Part shown: positions 54,460 through 64,000 of the stretch, piece after piece
How the letters are laid out: the number at the start of each line of letters is the position of its first letter
Position numbering within the stretch: the first letter of the stretch is position 1
NCBI GenBank assembly: GCA_030770545.1
Contig: CM061106.1
Span: 1,002,001 to 1,066,000 of the forward strand
DNA length: 64,000 nt
DNA from: Macropodus opercularis
Lineage: Eukaryota; Chordata; Actinopteri; Anabantiformes; Osphronemidae
Direction: 5' to 3'
Program-made: the position numbers and the translations under genes
Notes under the pieces: model-generated
Database searches by the model: none
What the model saw: the letters and a program-made list of their open reading frames with translations, nothing else
What the model was told of the DNA's origin: nothing

Positions 54460-55440
54460 TCTTTTTCTTTCTTTCTCCTCCTCCTCCCTCTCTCACCTTT
54501 TTTTTCTTTCCTCTCCTCCTCCTCCCTCCTCATCTCCTCCTCCTCATCTCTCACCTTTTTTTCTTTCCTCTCCTCCTCCCTCCTCATTTTTTCCTCTCTC
54601 ACCTTTTTTTCTTTCCTCTCCTCCTCCTCCCTCCTCATCTCCTCCTCCTCTCTCACCTTTTCTTTCTTTCCTCTCCTCCTCCTCCTCTCTCACCTTTTCT
54701 TTCTTTCCTCTCCTCCTCCCTCCTCATCTCCTCCTCCCTCTTCCTTTCTTTCTTTCCTCTCCTCCTCCCTCCCCTTCTACTCCCCCTCACTCTTCTTTCT
54801 TTCTTCTCACCCCACTATGTACCCGCTAAGCCTCACAAATACTTTTTGACTCTGTATTTTTTGAACTGCTATGGGTTTAGATATTCTTCTTTTTTTTAGT
54901 ACCCACTCCCAGTCCAAATCTTTGTATTGTTTTTCCTCCCACTTTCTTTGCCTTATTTTTTCTTTTTCCATCCAATTATTTACTTTTCTTTTAAATTTTT
55001 CCTCCTCTTTCTCTCTCTTTCTTTTTTCTTTTTTCTCCTTTTCCTCTCTGTTTTGTAGTTTTTTCACCTCCTTCTTTCTTTCCAACTCTTCACGTTCTCT
55101 TCTCTTCATCTCTTTCTCCGCCTCCTTCTTTATTTTCTTTTTCTCCTTCTTAATTTTTCCCTTCTCCTCCTCCTCCGCCGTCATTCTCCTCAACCACCTT
55201 CTGCTCCACCACTCTCTCCATCTAAACCACCTTCTCCCTTCCTCCTCATTCTCCTTCTCTTTCTCCTCCTCCTCCTCCTCCACTTCCTCCACCACGTCCA
55301 GTGTGTCCATCCACCTCCTTCTCCTCTTGGCTTCTGATCTCCAACTGGCTCTCCACATCTCCAGATCAACTTTCTCCTCCGTCTCCACCAACTGCTCCAT
55401 CCTCTTCCATATCTCCATTCTGAGTTTTTTCGCTCTCTAA
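54460..55440. repeat. 1 kb strand-biased polypurine/polypyrimidine tract
   Basis: The plus strand is almost entirely C and T. 54480-54800 holds imperfect tandem copies (about 60 bp) of 'ctcacctttttttctttcct' and 'cctcctcctccctcctcat'. The rest is less periodic. Such mirror-like tracts favour triplex DNA and polymerase stalling. Confidence 0.9.
54807..55418 (-). CDS. Hypothetical charged, coiled-coil-like protein (doubtful)
   Basis: A 203-codon frame begins at an ATG (MEIWKRMEQLVETEEKVDLE) and is made of Glu, Lys, Arg and Trp with few hydrophobic residues. It reads EREELERKKEVKKLQN in the middle and KPIAVQKIQ near the end. The non-periodic part (54880-55418) would be expected to contain stops by chance less often because the strand is purine-rich and TAA/TAG/TGA need a T, so openness is weak evidence. 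No promoter, splice site or family is recognised. Could be a low-complexity single-exon gene or a composition artefact; I favour the artefact. Confidence 0.2.
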   Translation of the reverse strand: MEIWKRMEQLVETEEKVDLEMWRASWRSEAKRRRRWMDTLDVVEEVEEEEEEKEKENEEEGRRWFRWREWWSRRWLRRMTAEEEEKGKIKKEKKKIKKEAEKEMKRREREELERKKEVKKLQNREEKEKKEKRKREKEEEKFKRKVNNWMEKEKIRQRKWEEKQYKDLDWEWVLKKRRISKPIAVQKIQSQKVFVRLSGYIVG

Positions 55441-56540
55441 TCTGTAATGACACAATACTAAAGTTAATTTTTTTAATAAAATATCAGTGACACATAAATA
55501 AAAACATTGTATTTTCAATTTCAAATCAAATAATCAGGATGAGCAACCAGAGCTTCACATTGGATCCGTGTTTAATAACAGAAACACACTGATGCAGGCT
55601 TTTCTAGGTGGACGCAGACTGACGGCTGACATGTGCACAGAAGTTGAAAACCTCGGTGAGAGCGTTTCTCCTCAGTGTCACGCGTTGTTTGACCTGTGAC
55701 CTAGTGTTCAATACGTCAGGCTGGAGAACAGAAGCGCCTTCCACTGCTCTGTAGTCAGTGTTAGTACAACATGCTGCTATTCTGTCAGAGATGTCGACGA
55801 TCGTGTATTTGAACGGGTCGTTGTGCTGTAACGCGATGTTGACTCTGGGGATTTTAATGAATCACACCCTGGCTTTTCCCTTTTTAACTGGCTTGCTCCC
55901 ACCTGCGGCCTAACGTTGTGCTGTTGTGGTTTCCTCTGGCGCAGGTGGACGTCATGTTCGCTGCTCAAACTCCAGTTCGTACCATTAACTTACAGTAACT
56001 GCTAAACCCAATTAATTCAGCTCTGGCTACGTCACAGGAACAGCAGCGTTGTGACGCTGCAGCCATTTAAGTGCTTTACTTTATATGAGTGTACTTGAAC
56101 TTATCACATAGCATAATGATAAGGAACCATAACATTATTTATATATCAACACAGTCCCACACAAACAGATCATTGTTCAAGCTCATTATACTTGTGGAGA
56201 CCAGAGGGAGGCCTGAACCTAACAAAGCGTCGCCATAGCAACGCTTCCTGTCTGCAGCCAGTGTTGTGGACTTGACTGCGTGACGTGTTCATTCTGCCGG
56301 AGAAACCGAGGCCGTGGACAACGATAGATTTACACAACTGTCAACTCTCAGGCCTCCCTTAAAACCTCTGACCCGTCCAGAACCAAATATGCCAACTTAT
56401 TGCAGGTTAATGTCACTTTAAATGTTAACTTTAAACCTGAAAAACCAGCATCTATGACCTGGTTCCTCTCAGAGTCCGAGCTTTAGTCAAATCAAGTCAC
56501 TGACTTGACAAAGCTACATAGATAAAGTAACTTAAGATCT
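55441..56540. other. Intergenic DNA, nothing recognised
   Basis: No domain-like frames, RNA genes or repeat pairs recognised. Confidence 0.4.
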
Positions 56541-57545
56541 TCCTAAACACAAATAGGTTGAACTGAACAGAAAATCTAAGTAAATGCACATTTTTAGCAG
56601 AGCTTGAAATTATCCTACCTCTTTCTGTCGCTGTTTGTTGTGTCTAAGGTTTTTTAGAATGTTTGCTGTCAACATACATGTTGCTATGGTGCCAGGATTA
56701 ACACGTGAGGCTGAATGGCCAGAGTCTGCACAGGCTGAAATGAACATGGTCAGAGCTGCAGAAGCTGCTTTAAATTGACACGTGGCCCAAATAAACCCCT
56801 GCAGGGACGTCTCCTCACTCTGCATTGTCCCATCAGCACCTGTTACAGATGCAGCGTCATTGGAATGGAAATATTTACAGATGTGTCCATTAAACATGTT
56901 TGAGTTGAAGGTAAACGCAGCTTCATTAAATGTTTCACTAAAAGCTTCATAGTAATATTTTTCAGAGGCTTGATTCTATTACTGTGTCCTATGATATTTG
57001 ACAATTCACATTTAACCAAATCAAGCAGTAATAAACATAATGATCCCTGTAAAACACACTGAAGCATCCAACGCAGATTCAATCTAATAAACCTCACTGA
57101 CCAGAACTAAGCAGCTAAAGTAAATTAACATCTTTCTAAACGCAATTAGGTTGAACTGAACAGAAAATCAAAGTAAATGCACATTTTTAGCAGAGCTTCA
57201 AATAATCCTACCTCTTTCTGTGGCTGTTTGTTGAGTCTAAGGTTTTTTAGAATGTTTGCTGTCAACATACATGTTGCTATGGTGCCAGGATTAACACGTG
57301 AGGCTGATTGGCCTTCTAAGGTCTGTGTGGCGTCTGCAGCCGTGTCCCAAGCTGCAGGTTGAGCATCACTGGCTGTGAGTAAACCTATTGGGCTGGTTCC
57401 TCCATCTGAGAAGCACAAGTCAATGCTTATTTGTGACTGGGAGGATGTGCTGCTCTTTGATGGTAGCGCTTGTACAGCGGCCTGTTGAAACACGTGGCCC
57501 AGAAACGAGCATGAAATCACTTGTTTTTATGCTTTTCTGTCTTTG
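56540..57545. repeat. Local duplication: exon-like block, first two copies
   Basis: 56605-56735 and 57205-57320 share 'cctacctctttctgt', 'ttttttagaatgtttgctgt' and 'gccaggattaacacgtgagg'. The second of these belongs to the larger block 56947-57945, which recurs at 59561-60570. Confidence 0.8.
57212..57481 (-). other. Candidate exon, 270 bp (copy A)
   Basis: Between acceptor 'gtttcaacag' and donor 'aaagag|gtaggat' the minus strand is open for exactly 90 codons. It is rich in Ser, Ala, Thr and Gln (SKSSTSSQSQISIDLCFSD) and ends ILKNLRLNKQPQKE. Family not recognised. The copy at 59843-60112 keeps both splice sites and the frame. A truncated relative, 56610-56740, keeps only the 3' part and the donor, with several differences. 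Confidence 0.35.
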
Positions 57546-57664
57546 ACTATATTTTTTTCCAACGTTTCAATGGCCACTGGAACAACAAATAATGTCTAGA
57601 CCATTATCAAAGAGTCTGCTTTTTAATTTCTGTTGCTGTGTTTGGTTTCATGGCCCCACAGGTA

Positions 57665-57800
57665 AGATAAGATAAGATAATCCTTTATTGATCCCACATT
57701 TGGGAAATGTAATTATTACAGCAGCTCCCAGGGATTACAAAGCATAGGTGGTGCAACGGTGCAAAAGATGACATGTGCAAAAATATACAAAGAGTCTGTT
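57665..57800 (-). repeat. Retroposon 3' tail with (AGATA) repeat, copy A
   Basis: 'gataagataagataatcc' then 'tttattgatcccacatttgg' is the reverse complement of a common fish LINE/SINE 3' end in which AATAAAGGATTATC runs into a TTATC simple repeat. It resembles Rex1/Babar-type tails, though that name is from memory. The same insertion is in the duplicate at 60297-60430, so it predates the duplication. Confidence 0.6.
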
Positions 57801-57944
57801 TTTTTACAGGTAGAAACGCCTGTAAATGGACTAAACTTCAGGTTCCAGTTGTTTAGATTTAGCCTCTAGATGGAGACATTCTTCAGTAATGAAGGAAAGG
57901 AAATGAAACAGTGGAGCAGGCAAAGGTCCAGGGTTCGTTACTAC

Positions 57945-58357
57945 TCTAGTAGAAAAAGTTCATGCATATAAAGATATTTGTAGTGGAATATATATTTTTA
58001 GCACATATACATTTAGTTCAGGCTAAAGGGTTGAGAATAGAGTAGAACAGGTCCTGTCCAGGCTGTGCAGACTTGCTGGCCTTGGGTCCGAAGACAATCT
58101 GGCTTTTAGACAAAACAGTCTGAGCTGTTGAACAAAGGAATTTGGACAAACAATTCTTGGTATGAAATCTTCACATTTTGACGCATGTTCAGGGTTTAAA
58201 AACCACCTCTTTAGAGGGAGACGGGGGAGATGTGAGCTGTGCCTGGGCTCCGTCCTTCCCCACGCGTCTGTGAGCGTCTCCCGCAGGAGAGAGAGGTGAC
58301 TTTGTTTTCCTGTCTTTGCATATTTTCTCATCTCACCACTGAAAATAAATTCATGTT
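57945..58357 (+). mobile_element. LTR remnant 1 (5' position, 3'-truncated)
   Basis: Matches the LTR at 59054-59560 from 'tagtagaaaaagttcatgca' to 'gaaaataaattcatgtt', then breaks into a GTGTGT tract. Its first bases are altered (tctagtag instead of tgtagtag). It also lacks about 18 bases present in the other copy near 59345-59375. It sits exactly at the end of duplicated block A. Confidence 0.75.
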
Positions 58358-59053
58358 GTGTGTGTGTGAGAACGAGGGAAACATCACTGGATAATTGCTT
58401 TTAGCAGGACTGAGTGTCTGATACCAATGATAACTGATGCTAATAACCAATGATCAGATCATTAATACACACACGAGTGTCTGTTCCAGTGTTGTTTTCG
58501 CAGAGAGACCAGAGGAGATCCAGAGTCTACTGAATGGATGAGGGGGCCCCTAACTGACACTGTCGATTCCTTTGGACCCACCAGATGCTCTTAATGTCTC
58601 TGTGTTCCAAAAGGTGTCCAGTCCGTCATAGAGGGTGACCAACGCCTTATGTCAGCAGCCTGGGTATCTAATTGCAGGAACCAATAGGGACCTGTGGTCA
58701 GTAACCAGTGAAGAAAACAACACTGACTGAGGTTTTAGGGTGACACCAGTATGACGCGATACGGAAGGAAGGAGATGACTTCAGACCACAGAGACGTCTC
58801 TCGGACTCTGGGCTTTGTGGGTTAATGGGACATTGTGTTTGAGAAAGTGTCAGAGAAAGAGAAAATGCAAGTTTGGTTGTAAAGAAGTTGAGAATGTTCA
58901 AGTGTTTGGTTTGGGTTTCTGTCTTTTAGCTGTTTCCTTTTCTGTTGTTTTCCATTTAATTAGATTAAGGTTTTTTCAAATTTAGGATAAAGTTAAGTTA
59001 CTACATGACTAATTCGGCTTTGGTGGGGCTCTAGGAAGCCCCAGAGGGGGGAC
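58358..59053. mobile_element. Degraded interior between two LTR copies
   Basis: About 700 bases with no gag, pol or env-like frame. Includes the dispersed repeat at 58655-58745. Its end is a purine-rich 'ccccagaggggggac' directly before the LTR, as expected for a polypurine tract. Nothing coding is left of the old element. Confidence 0.55.
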
Positions 59054-59560
59054 TGTAGTAGAAAAAGTTCATGCATATAAAGATATTTGTAGTTGAATAT
59101 ATATATTTAGCACATATACATTTAGTTTAGGCTAAAGGGTTTAGAATAGAGTAGAACAGGTCCTGTCTAGGCTGTGCAGGCTTGCTGGCCTTGGGTCCGA
59201 AGACAATCTGGCTTTTTGACAAAACAGTCTGAGCTGTTGAACAAAGGAATTTGGACAAACAATTCTTGGTATGAAATCTTCACATTTTGACACATGTTCA
59301 GGGTTTAAAAACCACCTCTTTAGAGGGAGACGGGGGAGATGGGAGCCGTGCCGGGAGACACAGCCAGTGTCTCCCAGCCTGGGCTCCATCCTTCCCCACG
59401 CGTCTGTGAGCGTCTCCCGCAGGAGAGAGAGGTGACTTTGTTTTCCTGTCTTTGCATATTTTCTCATCTAACCACTGAAAATAAATTCATGTTTGATTAT
59501 TTGAACCTAATGCTGCCTCGGCTTGAATTCTTCTGAGTTGGGACATCTCTAACCACTACA
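59054..59560 (+). mobile_element. LTR remnant 2 (complete, 507 bp)
   Basis: Begins TGTAGTAG and ends CCACTACA (inverted TGTAGT/ACTACA ends), is preceded by a polypurine tract and contains TATA-like sequence and an AATAAA signal near 59480. It belongs to an LTR retroelement or old endogenous retrovirus; the family cannot be told without coding sequence. Confidence 0.75.
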
Positions 59561-60590
59561 CTTCATAGTAATATTTTTCAGAGGCTTGATTCTATTACTG
59601 TGTCCTATGATATTTGACAATTCACATTTAACCAAATCAAGCAGTAATAAACATAATGATCCCTGTAAAACACACTGAAGCATCCAAAGCTGGTTTCAGT
59701 GAAGTAGATTCAATCTAATAAACCTCACTGACCTGAACTAAGCAGCTAAAGTAAATTAACATCTTCCTAAACACAATTAGGTTGAACTGAAGAGAAAATC
59801 TAAGTAAATGCACATTTTTAGCAGAGCTTCAAATAATCCTACCTCTTTCTGTGGCTGTTTGTTGAGTCTAAGGTTTTTTAGAATGTTTGCTGTCAACATA
59901 CATGTTGCTATGGTGCCAGGATTAACACGTGAGGCTGATTGGCCTTCTAAGGTCTGTGTGGCGTCTGCAGCCGTGTCCCAAGCTGCAGGTTGAGCATCAC
60001 TGGCTGTGAGTAAACCTATTGGGCTGGTTCCTCCATCTGAGAAGCACAAGTCAATGCTTATTTGTGACTGGGAGGATGTGCTGCTCTTTGATGGTAGCGC
60101 TTGTACAGCGGCCTGTTGAAACACGTGGCCCAGAAACAAGCATGAAATCACTTGTTTTTATGCTTTTCTGTCTTTGACTATATTTTTTTCCAACGTTTCA
60201 ATGGCCACTGGAACAACAAATAATGTCTAGCCCATTATCAAAGAGTCTGCTTTTTAATTTCTGTTGCTGTGTTTGGTTTCATGGCCCCACAGGTAAGATA
60301 AGATAAGATAATCCTTTATTGATCCCACATTTGGGAAATGTAATTATTACAGCAGCTCCCAGGGATTACAAAGCATAGGTGGTGCAACGGTGCAAAAGAT
60401 GACATGCGCAAAAATATACAAAGAGTCTGTTTTTTTACAGGTAGAAACGCCTGTAAACGGACTAAACTTCAGGTTCCAGTTGTTTAGATTTAGCCTCTAG
60501 ATGGAGACATTCTTCAGTAATGAAGGAAAGGAAATGAAACAGTGGAGCAGGCAAAGCTCCAGGGTTGGTTACTAACATCTGCTTTAATTT
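59561..60590. repeat. Duplicate block B of 56947-57945
   Basis: Over 98 percent similar by eye across about 1 kb, starting 'cttcatagtaatatttttca' and including the candidate exon and the retroposon tail. It adds an extra 'gctggtttcagtgaagtag' near 59690 that block A lacks. It continues past the point (60570) where block A is cut by LTR remnant 1. Confidence 0.9.
59843..60112 (-). other. Candidate exon, 270 bp (copy B)
   Basis: Same open 90-codon segment and splice borders as 57212-57481, with no frame-changing difference seen. Recent duplication explains this as well as selection does. Confidence 0.35.
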
Positions 60591-61030
60591 ACAAACTACC
60601 AACAACGATGGGGGGTTAAAATTATATACGAGCATATTCATTTATGTAAAAAGCATGAAGTAGCTAAATATATCAGAAAAATCTACCACCAAGATATGAT
60701 TAGTCTGCTACTGTGCCTAGAGGCTGAACACAAGCTACGCACTCAAGTGAAAGTGCCACGTCAAATATTTAAGTGCAGTTGAAGTACAAGGCTGTTGTTC
60801 AACCCATAATGATACTTTATTATTTAGCATAATTACTCGTCCTTGCAGGGGCCTGACTTGACATTATTTAAAGTTCAGCTTAATGTTGAAACTGTAGAAA
60901 GCAAGGATGAGGCTGAGGCTGGTGAAGCCATGACTGGTGTAGTATTCAGTTCTCAAAGGTCCACATTATGCCATTCTGTTATTTCCTGACATGATGATGA
61001 AACTGCAGCTAAATTCCAAGCTGAACATGT
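60591..61030. other. Intergenic DNA, nothing recognised
   Basis: AT-rich unique-looking sequence without recognised genes. Confidence 0.4.
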
Positions 61031-61300
61031 ACAGTCATGGCCAAAAGTACTTGCACCCTTGCGATTGTGTCAGAAAATGCAACACTTGTCTCAGAAAATT
61101 GTTCCAATTGCAAATGTTTTGTTTTTTATGTCTTTATTGATTCCGTTCGCACTGGAACAACACAAAAAACAAACAAACAAACAAAGAAATCTGAAAATGA
61201 ATGGCTTCCTGTAACACTCTTCTTTTGCAAACTGCTCCAGGTGGTTCAGATTTGAAGGAGGCCTCCTCCCACCTGCTGTTGTGAGATCTCTCCACAGGTT
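61031..61300 (+). mobile_element. Tc1/mariner-like transposon end
   Basis: 'acagtcatggccaaaagtac' followed by 'ttgcacccttgcgatt' and 'tcagaaaatgcaac' is a terminal sequence I recall from fish Tc1-like elements. Downstream 'cttcttttgcaaactgctcc' and 'gagatctctccacagg' also fit. No transposase frame and no opposite end seen. Confidence 0.55.
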
Positions 61301-61500
61301 ATTTGTGTCAGCAGTGGTGCCTCCTGGGCTGAGCTGACACTGTTGTGCCCTGTGTCTGCAGATCAGCTTGAATTTGTTTGGAGGTTAATGGGATTCTTTA
61401 TCCTCTTTAAACAGGAGGTATTGTAACGCAGACTGCAGCTCACGATGGAACACGGCTGGTTGGTGTTATTATAACGACGCGTGGGTATTAAATTCTGTCC

Positions 61501-61601
61501 CTAGGCCTGAACACTTATACCAACAGTGTTACTGGGATCAGCTTTGTTGTCTTTGCACTGAACCTGGAACAAAATGGCTCCAAGTCCTGCAGCCAGTTGT
61601 C
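61501..61601 (-). other. Possible terminal exon, unknown gene
   Basis: After acceptor-like 'tttgtctttgtag' the minus strand reads QLAAGLGAILFQVQCKDNK and ADPSNTVGISVQA, then TAG. Family not recognised. Confidence 0.25.
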
Positions 61602-61845
61602 CTACAAAGACAAACATCAAATTAATGGGCAAATAATTAATATGTTCGGTTTTAAAAACATTTTCCATGAACTTTAACTTTTTACTGACCTGGTTTAAAA
61701 CTGACGAGTTAAATGGCATCTTTCAGGGAAGTGATGAGTGCATCAGTGCATGTGACGTTTAGCACCTTCACTGAGGAACGACGTGAATGTACTGAGGCTG
61801 TGAATTTTCTGAACCAGCTTGATACATTTCTGTTTCCCCTCCCAG

Positions 61846-61985
61846 CATCTCCCCAACGCTATGAATGCTGCAGAGGTCACAGACCAGCTGGGTTTGCGGT
61901 GCCCTCCAGGCCACCTGCTCCACCAGCAGGGACGGCTTGTACGAGGGCCTGGACTTGCTGTCCAACCAGCTGAAGAACCAGAAAC
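61846..61985 (+). pseudogene. ARF GTPase last-exon fragment
   Basis: After acceptor 'cccctcccag' the frame reads LPNAMNAAEVTD, then, in another frame, LQATCSTSRDGLYEGLD and SNQLKNQK, the C-terminus of ARF1/3/4/5-type small GTPases that recruit vesicle coats at the Golgi. About eight codons around the conserved RNWY segment are missing with a frame change, the conserved Trp after EGLD is Leu, and the stop codon is CGA. The kept acceptor shows it came from genomic duplication, not from an mRNA copy. Confidence 0.85.
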
Positions 61986-62156
61986 GATCCATTCCACCAG
62001 TTTATTTTATTGTTGTTTATTGTTTCTGTTTGGACACAGCGGCAGCACCTGATCCAGGCTCCTTTGCTGTCTTCTAACCCAAGTTTCAACTTAGCTCTTT
62101 CTTTGGAGAACGTCCTTCGTTCCCTGACTCCTGCTTCCTCCCTGCGTCAGTGCTCT

Positions 62157-63870
62157 TGTGGCTCTCGCCTGTGCTGCTTGTGTGTACGGACGTGTGTGTG
62201 AAGGCGTCTCTATGTATGTTGATGTGTTTGGTAGTAACCCTGTCGAGCCTTTTACACACCTTCTGGTTTTCAAGCCCCTTTGTCCATCCACCAAACTCGG
62301 CTGACCCCCACTCTCAGTCTTGCACGGCCCCCTTCTCCCTTATTCTGCAGAGAAAGCGTGGTTTTCATACGGCAAAGAAAGAGCAAGCGTTCATTTAGTC
62401 AATATGTGTTAGCTAGAAACATTCACCCAGAGTAGACTGAATGATACATGTTCATTTGAAACCTCCACCAGTAAGAGATTCAATAAATTGCATCTTAACC
62501 TGTATCAGGACAGAGATTTTTGCGTTCCCTCAGCAACTCAAAGGTTTTCAGAGAGAGAAATTATTTTGTTTGATTTTACTTTCCAACAAAGGCTGTAAAG
62601 CCTTGTTTTTTTGGAAGGATAGCACGTCTGCTCAGACGCTGGAGGGTAAGTGTCTGAATTTATTGACCCGAACTGTTTGTTTGACTTTGTGCATTGAGAA
62701 ATTTTGATGTTTTTACTAATATGTCTAATCAAATGTATCTTGATCTATTTTGAACAGAGGAGAAGCCAGATTTGTTTGTTTGCATTTTAATATGTTACTA
62801 GATAAATAAAAGTGGGCTGTCTGCTAAACTTTATTATTGAGGAAGCCCTGAGAGAAGAAACCAGGTGAAATCAAAGGTTTTCAGTCAGTTTTTGTTTGCG
62901 TTTTAATATGTTACTGCGAATATGAATCTATATTTCTGTGTTATGAAATAATGTAAAACAAATATCCAGTCTAAGATGGTTTGACGCTTAATCATCGCGT
63001 GCGTCTGCTCATTGTCAACAGGCAGACGGTGGACTTCAGCATCTTCGCGGCTCCCACAGCGGTTTGTCTGGAAGTAAGGAGGCCTCGAACGCACCATCAC
63101 ACGTGTCACACTGGAGTCAAAGTGCAGCTAACGGCTAGCGGCTAATGTGGCTAGCGCTAGCTTGTGTATTAGCGTAGCTCAGAAAGGCACCAGCGTAGAT
63201 CGCCCCCATCTTAGTCTGGACCGGTTACGTTTTGGTCCCGTACGGAAAGTTACATCTGGGCTCCGGAACCGAGAAGGCGGTGAAATCCGGTATTTTATGT
63301 AACTGACGGCTGAACAGAGCAAAGGACCGAGTTAGCTTCTGCTATTTGTACAGCCCGGACTAGCGTTAGCAAACATGTTGTACTGTGCTATGCTAATTCT
63401 TTTACTGTAATAATATATATATAATGTTTTATCAAAAAGCTCATGTTACAAAAGCAGTTTTTCACTCCCTCTAGACATTTTTGAAGAGAGAGAAAGTTTA
63501 TTGTCGCTTTACTTTTCATCTTATCAGACTCGTAGTTCAAATAGCAAATCATTAGAAAAAGTGACTTTTCCAAATGCAGTTGATTAAGCTTTTATTGAAA
63601 CTTTTGATATTGAATTGCAAAATGCATTCTCAGATGAAACTACCAAATTGTATATTGAATTTCCATATGAATTATTCCATAAACTTTAGTCCTTGTCTCT
63701 TATTTTCAACATTTGCTGCCGCTCAGCCCATTAAGTTATACCATTAAACAGTATAGGAGACGTTTTCCAGGTCCACAAGGACATAGATTCAAAGTTACAG
63801 GGGCTAAAGCTGGAATATGTGTATTATATATGTATTTGTTGTGTTGAACTGAGTTTCTGTGTTTGTGTTT
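62157..63870. repeat. Segmental duplicate of 22744-24400 (third protease 5' region)
   Basis: Same order and orientation as the first copy, from 'gctctcgcctgtgctgcttg' to 'aactgagtttctgtgtttg'. It stops just before the position of the first protease exon, where the inverted block at 63876 begins. Contains an extra insertion at 63583-63735. Confidence 0.9.
63583..63735 (-). mobile_element. Short insertion with 6-bp target duplication
   Basis: Compared with 24230-24260 and 46310-46340, about 147 extra bases lie between two copies of ATTAAG (63583-63588 and 63730-63735). Read on the minus strand the insert ends in 'ttcaataaaagc', a poly(A)-signal-like end, so it may be a small retroposon; identity unknown. 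Confidence 0.65.
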
Positions 63871-63875
63871 GTTAG

Positions 63876-64000
63876 CCACATTAGCCGCTAGCCGTTAGCT
63901 AGTTAGCTAGTTTTCTAGCGACCACTGCTATCAGTCATAGAGCTACAGCGTCACTCGCTGGATAATGTGAGGAACTACTACTTGAACTACTCACCGGAGA
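63876..64000 (-). repeat. Inverted third copy of the 45846-45970 block
   Basis: 'ttagccgctagccgttagct' through 'tcgctggataatgtgaggaa' is the reverse complement of 45850-45975. It meets the directly oriented protease 5' copy, making an inverted junction at the window edge. Confidence 0.85.

Noticed and set aside
54361..54899. Plus-strand Ser/Leu/Pro/Phe-rich frames in the pyrimidine tract
   Set aside because: Three overlapping plus-strand frames are open at once, which is what a T/C-only strand produces.
58023..59467. Pair of 102-108-codon minus-strand frames as paralogous genes
   Set aside because: They are the antisense of the two LTR copies.
57945..59560. Intact endogenous retrovirus or LTR retrotransposon
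   Set aside because: Only about 700 bases without gag, pol or env-like frames lie between the LTR copies, and the first LTR is truncated and altered.

Overview
The window reads as teleost fish nuclear DNA, probably a ray-finned fish with a repeat-rich genome. The evidence is short exons with GT/AG borders; gene pieces found in vertebrates (an ubiquitin-specific protease, a GT6/ABO-type glycosyltransferase, a calsyntenin tail, axonemal dynein heavy chain exons, an ARF last exon and an Hsp30-type small heat-shock relic); and many repeats of fish character (hAT, several LINE remnants, a tRNA-derived SINE, a Tc1-like end, GCTAGC/GTTAGC clusters). Nothing looks bacterial. Many long open frames here are by-products of tandem repeats or lack an ATG.

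Layout. 1-2.85 kb: a dynein-fragment duplicate, a LINE RNase H scrap and a decayed hAT transposon. 2.95-19.4 kb: a 16.4 kb macrosatellite of 23 units of about 711-723 bp with higher-order structure. 19.4-24.4 kb: microsatellite, tandem duplications and segmental-duplication blocks. 24.4-26.4 kb: a ubiquitin-specific protease gene (+). 27.0-30.3 kb: LINE scrap, then a GT6 glycosyltransferase gene (+) with a poly(A) signal. 31.7-32.2 kb: Hsp30 relic (-). 33.4-35.6 kb: a proline-rich repeat protein gene (-) with a CRE and TATA promoter. 37.7-40.7 kb: the 3' exons of a calsyntenin gene (-). 42.7-43.6 kb: dynein heavy chain exons (-). 44.3-45.1 kb: one solitary copy of the macrosatellite unit. 45.8-47.4 kb: a second copy of the protease promoter, then a LINE endonuclease scrap. 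48.4-55.4 kb: low-complexity and minisatellite country (G runs, hairpin-forming 92-bp repeat, SINE-bearing tandem repeat, 1 kb polypurine tract). 56.5-60.6 kb: a duplicated block flanking the remains of an LTR element. 61-64 kb: Tc1-like end, ARF exon scrap, third copy of the protease promoter and an inverted duplicate at the edge.

Two themes stand out. First, the region is a mosaic of local duplications: protease promoter three times, proline-rich gene promoter twice, dynein flank twice, exon-like block twice around an LTR element. The solitary satellite unit beside the second dynein flank suggests where the array came from. Second, nearly every frame break in the protease, glycosyltransferase and calsyntenin exons is the apparent loss of one base from a short run of identical bases while splice sites stay intact. 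That is what uncorrected long-read errors look like, so some apparent pseudogenes may be functional genes. There is no operon-like logic linking the genes; they are neighbours, not a pathway.
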